Assembly: GCA_934045075.1 (NCBI GenBank)
Contig: OW203729.1
Span: 8,422,704-8,486,703 of the forward strand
Reading direction: 5' to 3'
Origin: Yponomeuta sedellus
Lineage: Eukaryota > Arthropoda > Insecta > Lepidoptera > Yponomeutidae
DNA: 64,000 bases
Part shown: in pieces, positions 12,841-24,000 of the stretch
Numbering within the stretch: the stretch's first letter is position 1
Layout of the letters: every line of letters starts with the position of its first letter
Position numbers and translations under genes: made by a program
Notes under the pieces: model-generated
What the model saw: only the letters and a program-made list of their open reading frames with translations
The model's database searches: none
What the model was told of the DNA's origin: nothing

Positions 12841-13225
12841 ACAAAAACGAGTAACCGGTAACGTCGCACATTAGTTAGATTTACCTTAAGGGTTGCTACT
12901 TAGTAAGTAAAAGAATAAATAGTGACGTGCTATGATGGTATTAGTACTTTGGTTGAATAAAATCTAAAAAAAGTCGTATGTTTACGTACGATTTCTGCCC
13001 CTTGATCGTACGAGTATATGCAACATAAATGTAAAACATCGTATGAATACGATTTAAATCGTATATCTGGCAACGCTGCGTGATCATTACTTAACTCGAA
13101 GTCCCAGACTTCGACGGCTTGTCCTTGTACAGATATTAAGTTACAAACGTAATCAAAATATATTATAAATCTTTAATACTTAATGTATCGTTATTAAAAA
13201 TCAAATGTACCTAAAACTATAAACC

Positions 13226-13318
13226 GGGCTTGGCCCCTGCGGTGGAGTATGGCCTAACCTTTCTGCGATGCAGGACCCGTGCTTCAGAGTTATGGACATA
13301 CAAGGGTTGATATCGAAA
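13226..13318 (+). repeat. Short lepidopteran repeat, GGAGTATGGCCTAACC family
   Basis: Shares the block GGTGGAGTATGGCCTAACCT, then GATGCAGGA, then GACATACAAGGGTTGAT with copies at 32174-32265, 34018-34105, 54372-54455 and 61065-61178. Probably the 3' part of a SINE or LINE. Confidence 0.6.
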
Positions 13319-14353
13319 TCTATAATAAAAACAATAGAGACAGAAACATTACGGCTACAGCACTGAATTATCAAATATAATATCCTGATGCTTTGTTAGA
13401 TAGCTGCATCGCCTTCCTATGTGACTTGTTGCCCATATAATTTTTCAGCATTCATTCCACTCAGCAGAAAATGTGTCAACTCGAATTTATCGCAAGAACC
13501 CTTTCGGTGTTTTTGTGCATTCTGCCGCAAGCAATGTGCCCTTGAATTCAGTATAGAATTCAAATTTGAATTTGTATCAATGAATCTCGTACAATACCGT
13601 CTAGCCGCGATCGTTTATTAGGTAAAACGTAATTACCTTATTTCCCTAATAAATAATCGACCCGTTCAATATACAACAGCTATGTATGAGTATCGCGAGT
13701 AATAATACTAAAGTTATTACTTATTATATTTTAATGTATTACAATATTTATTAATATTAGCAATGTTTCTTTTCCAGATTTCTTCAAAATAGTTCTGTTC
13801 TGGAAAAATGGGTGCTAGCATTTAGAAGAGAGAACTGGTCACCTACATCAAATGCTCGAATATGCTCTTTACATTTCGACAAAATGTACATTTTGGTGGT
13901 CTGAGGTACCCTTCGAAAGATTTTTTATATGGTGAATTTTTATATGAAAAAAACTTATTAATAAAACAGTTTATGATTGTATTCCATTGGTGGTCCTAGA
14001 TAGCGTCCCTAAGCGCCTTAACTTGTAAAATTTAAACGTAAAATAAAACGTATTTTTAATTATACAAAATGACAATTGTTTATAAAACGTTTGCTACGTT
14101 CTGCAAACAATTGTCAGACATGTATGATTAATAAAATTAAAAACTAAATCTGCATTTTTATTCATGGCCTATGAACGACTGAAATATTTTATCCCTCATT
14201 ATGGCAATTCACTTTTACTGTGGCAACATTCACGCACACAAACAAATAATATTCACCGACGTGAAAACGGTTACACTGTGCCTTGATCTATAGTTCTACT
14301 CTATCTACGACTTCACGTCTACCAGGTTACCCCACCGCTGCGCTTACATGCAT

Positions 14354-15022
14354 GTACTATGAAATCTTCTTTCTTTCGCTGTAGACTGAGCCCTCAGAAT
14401 AATTCATTGTTCTGAGACTGAGCCACACATTGCTCGGGCGGGCGTGGCGTGGCCGGCGCCCGGCTACCTACCTCTCTCACAAATTAGACAGGACCTCTCT
14501 AAGTTTTGCTCCCGGCTAGCGGCGGCTGTGTGAATTTGTCCTTTTATGTTTGTGATTTGTCCTACATAATGAACCGTCTTCAGCACAAATTCACAAAGCA
14601 CTCCATAGATGGCGCTTATAGGCGTACTCATCAAGAAGACACGTCTGTCTTTTGCTCAGGGCCGATTAACATTGGCAGAAAGAATCTTAAGGGTGCCATA
14701 AAAAATAATTGAATTGAATTAATTTTGACAGCCGCATTACGGTACTTCTATGGCCACCCCTGTAAGCGCCATCTATGAATTTCTCTGAGAATTTGTGCTG
14801 AAAACGGCTCATTGAACTTCGCGTGAAGCCGGCGGCGCCAGACAGAATTATTATGTGACATTTTATGTGACAATAGTAACAAATGTCCGTGCCACACATG
14901 TGCACACTTATGTGATCACTTATTGGAACTTCTGTCTGGCGCCGGCATGACGCTCTTGATTTAGAACGTTCTGACGTTTTTGGTGTCGCTTAAATGATGA
15001 TGAATATTTTATAATAACACAT
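14354..15022. repeat. Intergenic stretch with an imperfect inverted repeat
   Basis: 14569-14625 and 14755-14830 form an imperfect inverted repeat sharing CAGCACAAATTC and ATAGATGGCGCTTA. The flanks pair more weakly, consistent with an old MITE. No coding sequence recognised. A TTTATT (15023-15028, AATAAA on the minus strand) overlaps the stop of the next gene. Confidence 0.5.
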
Positions 15023-15027
15023 TTTAT

Positions 15028-18000
15028 TCATTTATCTAGTAATTCAAGCTTTCTCTTGGACAATTCTATTTCTAATTCTATCTTTTTTTTTTCCAGCTTC
15101 AAGTTCTCGATTTCTAGCTTATGCTTTTCATGTTGATGTTTTATTTGATTCTTGTGATATAGTCTCAAGTAATATCTCTTCAACAAGAACTCCTTATACA
15201 AATAATTATCTTCAGATTTATCAACATGATTGCTTCTGATACCACTGAAAAAAAAAGGTGTTCCATATAGTTTACAATAACGAACTTTTTTATAAAAACA
15301 TAATTCCAATGTAAAATTATTTTGAAGCATTTAAAGGAACTGTGGTTAGGTACTTTTCCACGGACTACTTGAACTATCTCGTGATGTTTACATTATATTA
15401 TTACATAAATTACACACTCACTCAGTGTTTTGCTTCTTTGAATCCTCTCCATTCTGCAGTCTAATATTTTGTGATAAATCACAATCAATGTTGTTAACAA
15501 ACTTCAGTGTAGGAAGATCATTTTTTAACGTGCTACTGTGGATATCCTCCTCTTCATATACTTCTTCATCTATATTGTGGATGTCACTCTTTGAATGACT
15601 GCTACGGCTTGGTTCAACTAGCAATACTACCTCGGAGGGGTTACAAGTCTGAAAAGATAAATAAAATATAGCTGCCGCATAACAGCATAACTCGTAACTG
15701 TTGAACACTGTCTTGTTTTGTTTGAAGAGTACCACTTGTCCTCATTCCTTGTATGTAGCCAGTGTATGTGGTTTCTTTATTTGGGATCCACAACTCCAAA
15801 ATGTTGAATGATCAGGTAAGACGCTTTGGGGTGCTAACTAACGCCACCACTGGAATAAAAATTAGGATGTTTATACTACGAGTACGTTCTAGGCTGTATC
15901 TTCTAAAAATAGTTATCACAGACATGATTATTGATGTTTGCTTTTTGAAAAAAACGTATAACAAGTTATGATTTTTATTCCATTGGTGGCGCTAGTTAGC
16001 TACCTGAAGCGCCTTAACTGATCATTCAAAATTTTGGATATTAGGTGGCGTATCCAGAAAAAAATCATCCAGTCAGAATAAACAACATAGAAAATGACAC
16101 CTATGTATACTTTGTAATTTTAAAAAGTAACATAATAATATTGTTACGGGCTAGGTTTCTGGATATGGATGTAAAACGCCAATGACAACTTCTTAGGATT
16201 TATTCACGCAGGGTCTGGTCTGCAGGTCTTCACGACACGAAGTCCACACGTAGATTCCAATCGAAGTCCAATAGTATCGCTGAGGTCGTAGGTTATCGCT
16301 CGTATCGCAGGTATGTTCGCTCGAAGTTTACTCTTCGCTATTCCAAACGGAACTGACAGATGCTTAGAGATGATCTCTTAGAGATGCTCGTCCCGAGCAT
16401 CTTTATTCTCCCATCTTGTCTGCAATTTCGGAGATTTTCCTTTTTGTCGAGTTACATTGTGAATTAAAACTGTTTTTATACGGATTTATGCTCGTTTATT
16501 ACATTTTTACAATTTTCCAACGTTTCGGCACTTTTTCAGGTGCCGTGGTCCCGGATGACTGAGGTGACAGGTGTCTTTTAGAAATCATTAACGGTTAGTT
16601 TACTACCCTCGGCAAAAATTACAAAAGTTAATTATGAAGTTACGTTCCAAAATAGACAAACCAATTATTTTTTATATAAAGTGAACAATATTGATTATTA
16701 GTAGTTGAAGTTAAAATTAAATTTATAAACTAATTACTTCATATGAACTTAAAGATACCGATTATTAATTGAAATTAAATTGATTTTTTATTATTTATTC
16801 TACAGTCACACTTCTAGCAAGGGGGTCTCATGCACTTAAGCACTGGTTCCCATGCTACCGGTATGTTCCAACCACGATCTCTATTAAAATTTGGATGCCG
16901 GCGGATCTCTATTGCCTCACGTATCATTCTAGGGAAGAAACGGTCTTCTCGGGCTAGAACTTTAACTTTATCGAAATGTATAAAGTGGTTGGTACCGCTA
17001 AGTGTATGCTCGCTGACTGCAGATCTACCAGAGCGCTTATGTTTCACATCAGCGATATGTTCCTTCACCCGCTCAGCTATGGTACGCTTCGTTTGACCAA
17101 TGTACGAGGAACCACATTCACAGTCAAGCTTGTATACTCCTGCCTCTTGTAAGGGAATCCTGTGCTTGACACTTCGCATGAATTGGTGTATCTTTCTTGG
17201 CGGCTGGTAGATGGTTCTGATTGAGGCGCGTTTCAAAATACTCCCAATTTTGTCAGTCACTCCTCTCACGAAAGGCAGGTAGGCTGGAACTCGCTCGACT
17301 GTGTCCGGTTTGACACGTCCTCCGCGACGGACACGCGGAACTTGCAGCTTGTTTGCACGAAGTACTCGTTTGACATGCTGGAGTTCCGCAGGTAGATGGT
17401 CCTTGTCGCAGATTCGGTGTGCCCTCTGTAACAGAGATTTTCCAACGGTAGACAACTGACACGGGTGATGGTGAGACTCACCGTTTAGGTACCTATCAGT
17501 GTGGGTCTTTTTCCTATAAACTGTATGTCCTAAGGTTCCATTTGGATTCCTGATGACTAAAACATCTAAGAAAGCTAAAGAACAATCTGCTTCTAACTCC
17601 ATTGTAAACTGGATCTTGTTGTTTATAGAGTTAAGGTGGTCTAAGAAAGCCGTTATTCCACTAGTAGGTAATATAGCAAAAGTGTCATCGACATATCGCT
17701 TATAGAACCTTGGTGGGACGGGAGCAGTTCGCAGGGCTCGCTCCTCGAAGTCTTCCATGAAAATATCGGCTACAACGGGAGAAACAGGGGAACCCATGGC
17801 TACCCCGTCTACCTGCATGTAAAACTCACCATTCCATACCAAGTAGCCAGTTGTTAGGCAGTGATCTAACAGCTCTGCATATTCCACAGGCAAATCATGT
17901 TCATTGAGCCTTCTCTTAACAATCTCAATGCAATCCTGTATTGGAAGACAAGTAAACAAGGATTTAACATCGAAACTCACCATTGTTTCTTCACTAGTCA

Positions 18001-21000
18001 AATGTAGGTCATCAATTTGACTAGTGAAGTGGTAGGAATCCTTGACGTGGGCTTCAGTGTTCCCCCTCAGCGGTGACAGGACTTGCGTCAGGTGTTGGGC
18101 TAGTTTGTAGGTAGGAGCACCAATTTGGCTGACAATAGGACGCAGTGGAGCCCCCGTCTTGTGAATTTTCGGTAGTCCATACAGTTTAGGAGGTTTTGCT
18201 GTCCCTGGTAGAAGGTTGGTAACATCCAGACTAAGCCATTCGGAGTGTTTTTCAATAAGTTCTTTGGTTTTCTTAAGAAAACGGGTCGTAGGATCTCGTT
18301 TGACCTTTTGGTATGTGCTTTCGTCCGATAGTAATGATTGAATTTTGGCGTTGTAATCTGATGTATCCATAACCACGGTGGCATTTCCCTTATCCGCTCG
18401 AAGTACCGTTAGTTCTGGGTTATCATGCAAGGTCTTAAGTGCAATGTATTCATCGCGTTGAAGGTTGGGTTTTGGAGGTTTACATCGACGCAAAACGGAT
18501 GACATATCCTGGCGTATTCCTTCCAAATCCTCACTTAGCACATTGTTTTTCCACAGACACTCATCAATATTGCCAATAATCTTTTCGTAAGGGATAACCC
18601 GCGGTGCTACAGCAAAATTTAGACCTTTTTGAAGGACCCTTTCGGTTTGTTCGTCTAGGGCTTGTTTTGATAAATTGACAACTGCTACGGGTGCGTTCCG
18701 AAAATTGGTTTGTACCGCTGCGTTCGATTTCGACTGAAGCCGTTCATATTTTTTGATTTGCTTCTCTTTGCACTTAGTAATCTGGTGTCCCTCTCTTTTA
18801 TCCAAAATTTCAATGCAGTAAGCAAAATCGAAAGCTTGCAATTGTGTTTGAAGCCAATTAGACAGATCTCGAATTTGATCGCTGACGGTTGCCTGTTCAT
18901 GACGTCGTTGCCGAATGAGTATGACTAACAGTTTTTGACTTGCCTTATTTAGAATCTTGGCGCTCCCCACGATGTCCTTTTTAGGTGATATTTTGACACA
19001 CGTAGGTAAGAGATAGTGGTCTCGGCATCTCTTCAAGAAATGTAGGCTGGTAACAGTTCTTGCGCGCTTGGTCTTCAAAGATTCTAAACGGCGAATTTTG
19101 TTGGCGATTTCCAGTCCGTACTGGTCTGTATAGTATTTTCTAAGGTTAACACGAGCAGTAGACATAATTAAAACTGTTTTTATACGGATTTATGCTCGTT
19201 TATTAAATTTTTACAATTTTCCAACGTTTCGGCACTTTTTCAGGTGCCGTGGTCCCGGATGACTGAGGTGACAGGTGTCTTTTAGAAATCATTAACGGTT
19301 AGTTTACTACCCTCGGCAAAAATTACAAAAGTTAATTATGAAGTTACGTTCCAAAATAGACAAACCAATTATTTTTTATATAAAGTGAACAATATTGATT
19401 ATTAGTAGTTGAAGTTAAAATTAAATTTATAAACTAATTACTTCATATGAACTTAAAGATACCTGTTTCTCCCGTTGTAGCCGATATTTTCATGGAAGAC
19501 TTCGAGGAGCGAGCCCTGCGAACTGCTCCCGTCCCACCAAGGTTCTATAAGCGATATGTCGATGACACTTTTGCTATATTACCTACTAGTGGAATAACGG
19601 CTTTCTTAGACCACCTTAACTCTATAAACAACAAGATCCAGTTTACAATGGAGTTAGAAGCAGATTGTTCTTTAGCTTTCTTAGATGTTTTAGTCATCAG
19701 GAATCCAAATGGAACCTTAGGACATACAGTTTATAGGAAAAAGACCCACACTGATAGGTACCTAAACGGTGAGTCTCACCATCACCCGTGTCAGTTGTCT
19801 ACCGTTGGAAAATCTCTGTTACAGAGGGCACACCGAATCTGCGACAAGGACCATCTACCTGCGGAACTCCAGCATGTCAAACGAGTACTTCGTGCAAACA
19901 AGCTGCAAGTTCCGCGTGTCCGTCGCGGAGGACGTGTCAAACCGGACACAGTCGAGCGAGTTCCAGCCTACCTGCCTTTCGTGAGAGGAGTGACTGACAA
20001 AATTGGGAGTATTTTGAAACGCGCCTCAATCAGAACCATCTACCAGCCGCCAAGAAAGATACACCAATTCATGCGAAGTGTCAAGCACAGGATTCCCTTA
20101 CAAGAGGCAGGAGTATACAAGCTTGACTGTGAATGTGGTTCCTCGTACATTGGTCAAACGAAGCGTACCATAGCTGAGCGGGTGAAGGAACATATCGCTG
20201 ATGTGAAACATAAGCGCTCTGGTAGATCTGCAGTCAGCGAGCATACACTTAGCGGTACCAACCACTTTATACATTTCGATAAAGTTAAAGTTCTAGCCCG
20301 AGAAGACCGTTTCTTCCCTAGAATGATACGTGAGGCAATAGAGATCCGCCGGCATCCAAATTTTAATAGAGATCGTGGTTGGAACATACCGGTAGCATGG
20401 GAACCAGTGCTTAAGTGCATGAGACCCCCTTGCTAGAAGTGTGACTGTAGAATAAATAATAAAAAATCAATTTAATTTCAATTAATAATCGGTATCTTTA
20501 AGTTCATATGAAGTAATTAGTTTATAAATTTAATTTTAACTTCAACTACTAATAATCAATATTGTTCACTTTATATAAAAAATAATTGGTTTGTCTATTT
20601 TGGAACGTAACTTCATAATTAACTTTTGTAATTTTTGCCGAGGGTAGTAAACTAACCGTTAATGATTTCTAAAAGACACCTGTCACCTCAGTCATCCGGG
20701 ACCACGGCACCTGAAAAAGTGCCGAAACGTTGGAAAATTGTAAAAATGTAATAAACGAGCATAAATCCGTATAAAAACAGTTTTAATTATGTCTACTGCT
20801 CGTGTTAACCTTAGAAAATACTTTACATTGTGAAGCCAGACTAGTGCTCCTTCTTCGAAGCCGCTTGTATTTGCTCGGCGGTCATACCTAGTCTTCATCT
20901 TTTCACTCGACTCCAATCCGTTTTCCCGTATTATGGCATGAATCTCTCGCATTTTCTCACGTAACTCGGAAATGTAGTCATGTAGAGAACGTGAGTCGTC

Positions 21001-24000
21001 AGGAGGGCCTCCAGTCAGCAGATCTACAGGTATTCTAAGTTCTCGGCCAAAATTTACACGCGCCGGGGTTACCTTCGTGCTTTCATGTTCTGCCGTTCGG
21101 TAGGCCAGAAGAAATGGCGGTATGTATTTGTCCCAGTCTCTCTGGTGCCTGTCAACGACTTTTGCTAAATGTCTCTCAAGTGTTTGGTTAAATCTTTCTA
21201 CCATGCCGTCAGATTGAGGATGATATGGGGTGGTCCTAGTCTTATGCATTCCCAATATTTTACAGAGTTCTTGAAATACTTGAGACTCAAAGTTCCTGCC
21301 TTGGTCGGAGTGTATTTCCAAGGGCACACCAAACCGGCAAACTACTTCCTCAAACAACTTGGAGGCAACAGTCGTGGCTTCTTGATTGGGTATGGCGAAT
21401 ACCTCTGGCCATTTAGTGAAGTAATCCATAACTACCATGAAATACTTATTTCCTGATTCCGTTACTGGGAACTGTCCAGCCACATCAACTGCAATGGGTT
21501 TCCATGGCGCACCAACGTTATAAAGTTGCAGATTTCCTCGGCTTCTAGTTGGTGGGCCTTTCACCGCGGCGCAAGTAACACACTTGCGGCACCAATCTTG
21601 CACATCTTCTCGACAATGGAGCCAGTAAAACCTTTCTCGAATCTTTGTTAAAGTCCTTTTTACGCCCAAATGTCCACCTGACACGCCGTCATGTACTTCA
21701 CCAAGGACATCTTGTACCTTATCTCTTGGGACAACTATCTGAAGATGGAACTTTCTGCCGTTAGGTTTCTCCCATTTTCGGTAAAGTATTCCGTCCCGAA
21801 GAATAAAACTGTCCCATTGAGCCCAGTATGCTTTGGTGACAGCACTACTAAGAGCGACTTCGCACCATCTTGGCTTATCCTCGCCTCGTTTCTTCCATGC
21901 AACAATGAGCCGTACATCTTCATCATCGACCTGTGCTTCTTTCATCGCCTCATCTTCCCAAGATATCGATGGACTCATTCTTGTCAACCTCAATGGCAGT
22001 TCCTTTGTCTGTTGTTTGGCACAGTGCTTGCAGTCTTCCGGGCACGGCCTTCTTGACAGTTTGTTCCCATTGCATACTTGTGGGATTCTGGTTACCTGGG
22101 CTTTCTCCGCTCCAGCCAGTAGTCGCCTCGGAATCCTGGCTTCGTTTCTCTGATTCACAGTGGAGGCCGGAGCGTCACGCTTCTTTACGAACTCCTCAAA
22201 ATGCTGCTCCATTTTGTTGAGGCGCGCCACCCAGTCTGTCATCTGTTTTGGTCGGTTGCCTCTCCTTCTTAGGACACATGAACTGCAGATGCCCTCTTTC
22301 TCCACACTTGTAACACATGGGCCTGAAGTTCCTCTTGGGCGGTGTCTTGATCTCTTTGACCTCCTCCTTAACTTCCCGAAGTTTATACCGGATATCATGA
22401 CGCACAGCTTCAACTTCCAGGGCGTGTGCCAGAGCTTCTTTTAATGAAGAATGGTGGCGAAGCTTCACTGCAGCCCTAATTTCAAGATCCCTAATTCCGT
22501 CGACGACTGCTTGCAATATATTCGTATCCACCATTTTACTATCCGCAGAAGGGTACGCCTTTCAAACCAGCTTCTCAATTTCCAACGCCCATTGTTGAAG
22601 TCCTTCACCCAGGCGCTGAGTCCGGTCGCGTAGCTGGCACGAAAAACGTGTTCCAGGTGTCGTTCCCCGTATCTAGCCTCAAGTGCCTCCAGCAGATCTT
22701 TGAACACGCTGCCTGAGGTGGGCAGTGCCTCCAGGACAGATAAAGCCGAACCTCTGAGCGTGACGGTGAGGGCTGTCAGGCTCTGTTGGTCCGTCCACCC
22801 GTTTGAAGCAGCGACAGTCTTTAACTGCTGTCGGTAGGCGACCCAAGATGTAGTACCATTATACAGAGGCACCTTCACTTTAGGCCCCTGGCTTATGCTG
22901 ACAACTCCGCTCGATGTAACTCCAGCAGCTTTTATACGCCGAACTTCCTGCTCTAGTCCAGTGAGGCCGTTTTTCAGACTTTGTAGGTCCTCCTCTAATT
23001 TGGTAACCCCTTCGGTCACTACTTCTACATTTCCATGTAGCTTAGCGACCGTATCGCTGAACTTTGTAACGGCAGATAGAATCGTCTGTTGGTCTGCCTT
23101 CTGTTCTTCTCGCAGGCCTCTCTGTTCTTCTTGCAGGCACTGCATCTGCTTGCTCTGTTGTTCTTGCAAGCCCTTCAACATTGCCATCAGGCACGACATA
23201 TCCAAAACCTCCATTGTACGTGACTGAGGTTTAATGTCTTTGGTGGGCGTGGCCAGGTGGGCGTGGCTACGAGGCGGAGCCTGTTGGTCGGTTGGTGAAA
23301 CCTGGTGGTCAAGGCCGGTGGGCGGAGCCTGGTGCACGGGGGCGGTGGGCGTGGCCTGGTGGGCGTGGCCAGTGGGCGGAGCCGCTGGGCAGGTACGCTG
23401 TGTTTCCTCGATGGGCGTGGCCTGGTGGGCGGGGCCAGGGGGCGTGGCTTAGTCGGTGGGCATGTCCTGGTGGGCGGGGTCAGTGGGCGTGTCCCTATGG
23501 CCGGTGGGAGTGGCCTGAGGGGCAGTGGGCGTGGCCTCCGCAGCACCTCTGGACCTGGTCTTCACTCCAGAAGTATCCTCTCTCGGAGTCAGTGGCATCT
23601 CCAAATCCGCAATTCTGACACCAAATGTTACAGGGCTAGGGTTCTGGATATGGATGTAAAACGCCAATGACAACTTCTTAGGATTTATTCACGCAGGGTC
23701 TGGTCTGCAGGTCTTCACGACACGAAGTCCACACGTAGATTCCAATCGCAGGTCCAATCGAAGTCCAATAGTATCGCTGAGGTCGTAGGTTATCGCTCGT
23801 ATCGCAGGTATGTTCGCTCGAAGTTTACTCTTCGCTATTCCAAATGTTACTGACAGCGCGCCGCAGCGGCCGTTATTTATATCCGCCGGCCAGGGTTCTA
23901 GAACATTCCCGTAACTATGTACCTACACTCTGTACACGCGGCAAGGTCGCTCGAACAGTTACTCATTTAAAGAGTTTTGAACCTTACTCTAGTGGACATA

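Larger units (their letters stand above)
12219..13905 (+). pseudogene. Degenerate THAP-domain exons of a transposase
   Basis: Two pieces together read like the THAP zinc finger found at the N terminus of P-element transposases. The first (12219-12289) begins MVNCSVLVCRNR, matching the usual start of THAP proteins, then has a TAA stop, and is followed by a good donor (GTAAGT). The second (13778-13905) follows TTTTCCAG and reads WVLAFRRENW then ARICSLHFD, matching the conserved W and the CxxH end of THAP. Further stops follow. Only the DNA-binding part is recognisable. Confidence 0.6.
11943..14309. mobile_element. DNA transposon with 8-bp target duplication, P-like or hAT-like, decayed
   Basis: 2367 bp insertion with imperfect terminal inverted repeats of about 36 bp, starting CGTAGAGGGAGTAAAACTAT on the left and CGTAGATAGAGTAGAACTAT on the reverse of the right end. 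The 8-bp target duplication is ACTTCACG. Inside are two degenerate THAP-domain exons on the plus strand, a hAT dimerisation fragment on the minus strand (12691-12840) and one SINE tail. Eight-base duplications are known for both the P and hAT superfamilies. The THAP exons favour P; the hAT fragment may be a further nested insertion. It has no intact transposase, so it is a non-autonomous copy. Confidence 0.85.
314..14348 (+). mobile_element. Outer Ty1/copia retrotransposon, carrier of three nested insertions
   Basis: Full-length copia-type element. The two LTRs begin TATTAGAGAG and end GCGCTTACA, and are flanked by the 5-bp direct repeat TGCAT (309-313 and 14349-14353). A primer-binding site (GGTTATGTGTCCCAG) follows the left LTR and resembles the internal initiator-tRNA-Met site of Drosophila copia. 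A purine tract (AAGGGGAAG) directly precedes the right LTR at 11647. The body is split by an inner copia (710-5274), a Jockey LINE (6994-9060) and a DNA transposon (11943-14309). By eye the LTRs differ by about three substitutions and one 2-bp gap over roughly 327 bp, so the element is young. Confidence 0.93.
11647..14348 (+). repeat. 3' LTR of outer copia, split by a DNA transposon
   Basis: The LTR is present as 11647-11942 and 14318-14348. The break falls inside TTTATACCACTTCACG, and ACTTCACG is duplicated at the two sides (11935-11942 and 14310-14317). Confidence 0.92.
16464..20822. mobile_element. Penelope-like element with inverted truncated partner
   Basis: Inserted near the 3' end of gypsy pol, with a 12-bp duplication TTACATTGTGAA (16452-16463 and 20823-20834). 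It consists of a complete minus-strand unit (ORF 16814-19165) bounded by two 298-bp pseudo-LTRs, joined at 19463/19464 to a 5'-truncated unit in the opposite direction, which ends in a third, inverted pseudo-LTR. After that comes a 34-bp extension (20789-20822) identical to the first bases of the ORF. This complex pseudo-LTR arrangement is the hallmark of Penelope elements. The two units look identical where they overlap, so the whole structure is young. Confidence 0.93.

Noticed and set aside
16814..20436. Group II intron or bacterial retron reading of the RT plus GIY-YIG gene
   Set aside because: The RT motifs, pseudo-LTRs and C-terminal GIY-YIG are those of animal Penelope elements, and the setting is clearly eukaryotic.
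20698..20732. Canonical hammerhead ribozyme
   Set aside because: Stem II and GAAA fit, but the CUGANGA half of the catalytic core is not present in the expected place, so only a hammerhead-like motif is claimed.
23240..23540. CRISPR-like or satellite array
   Set aside because: The repeats are short, degenerate and contiguous without spacers, and lie in frame in a gypsy gag; no array-like organisation.
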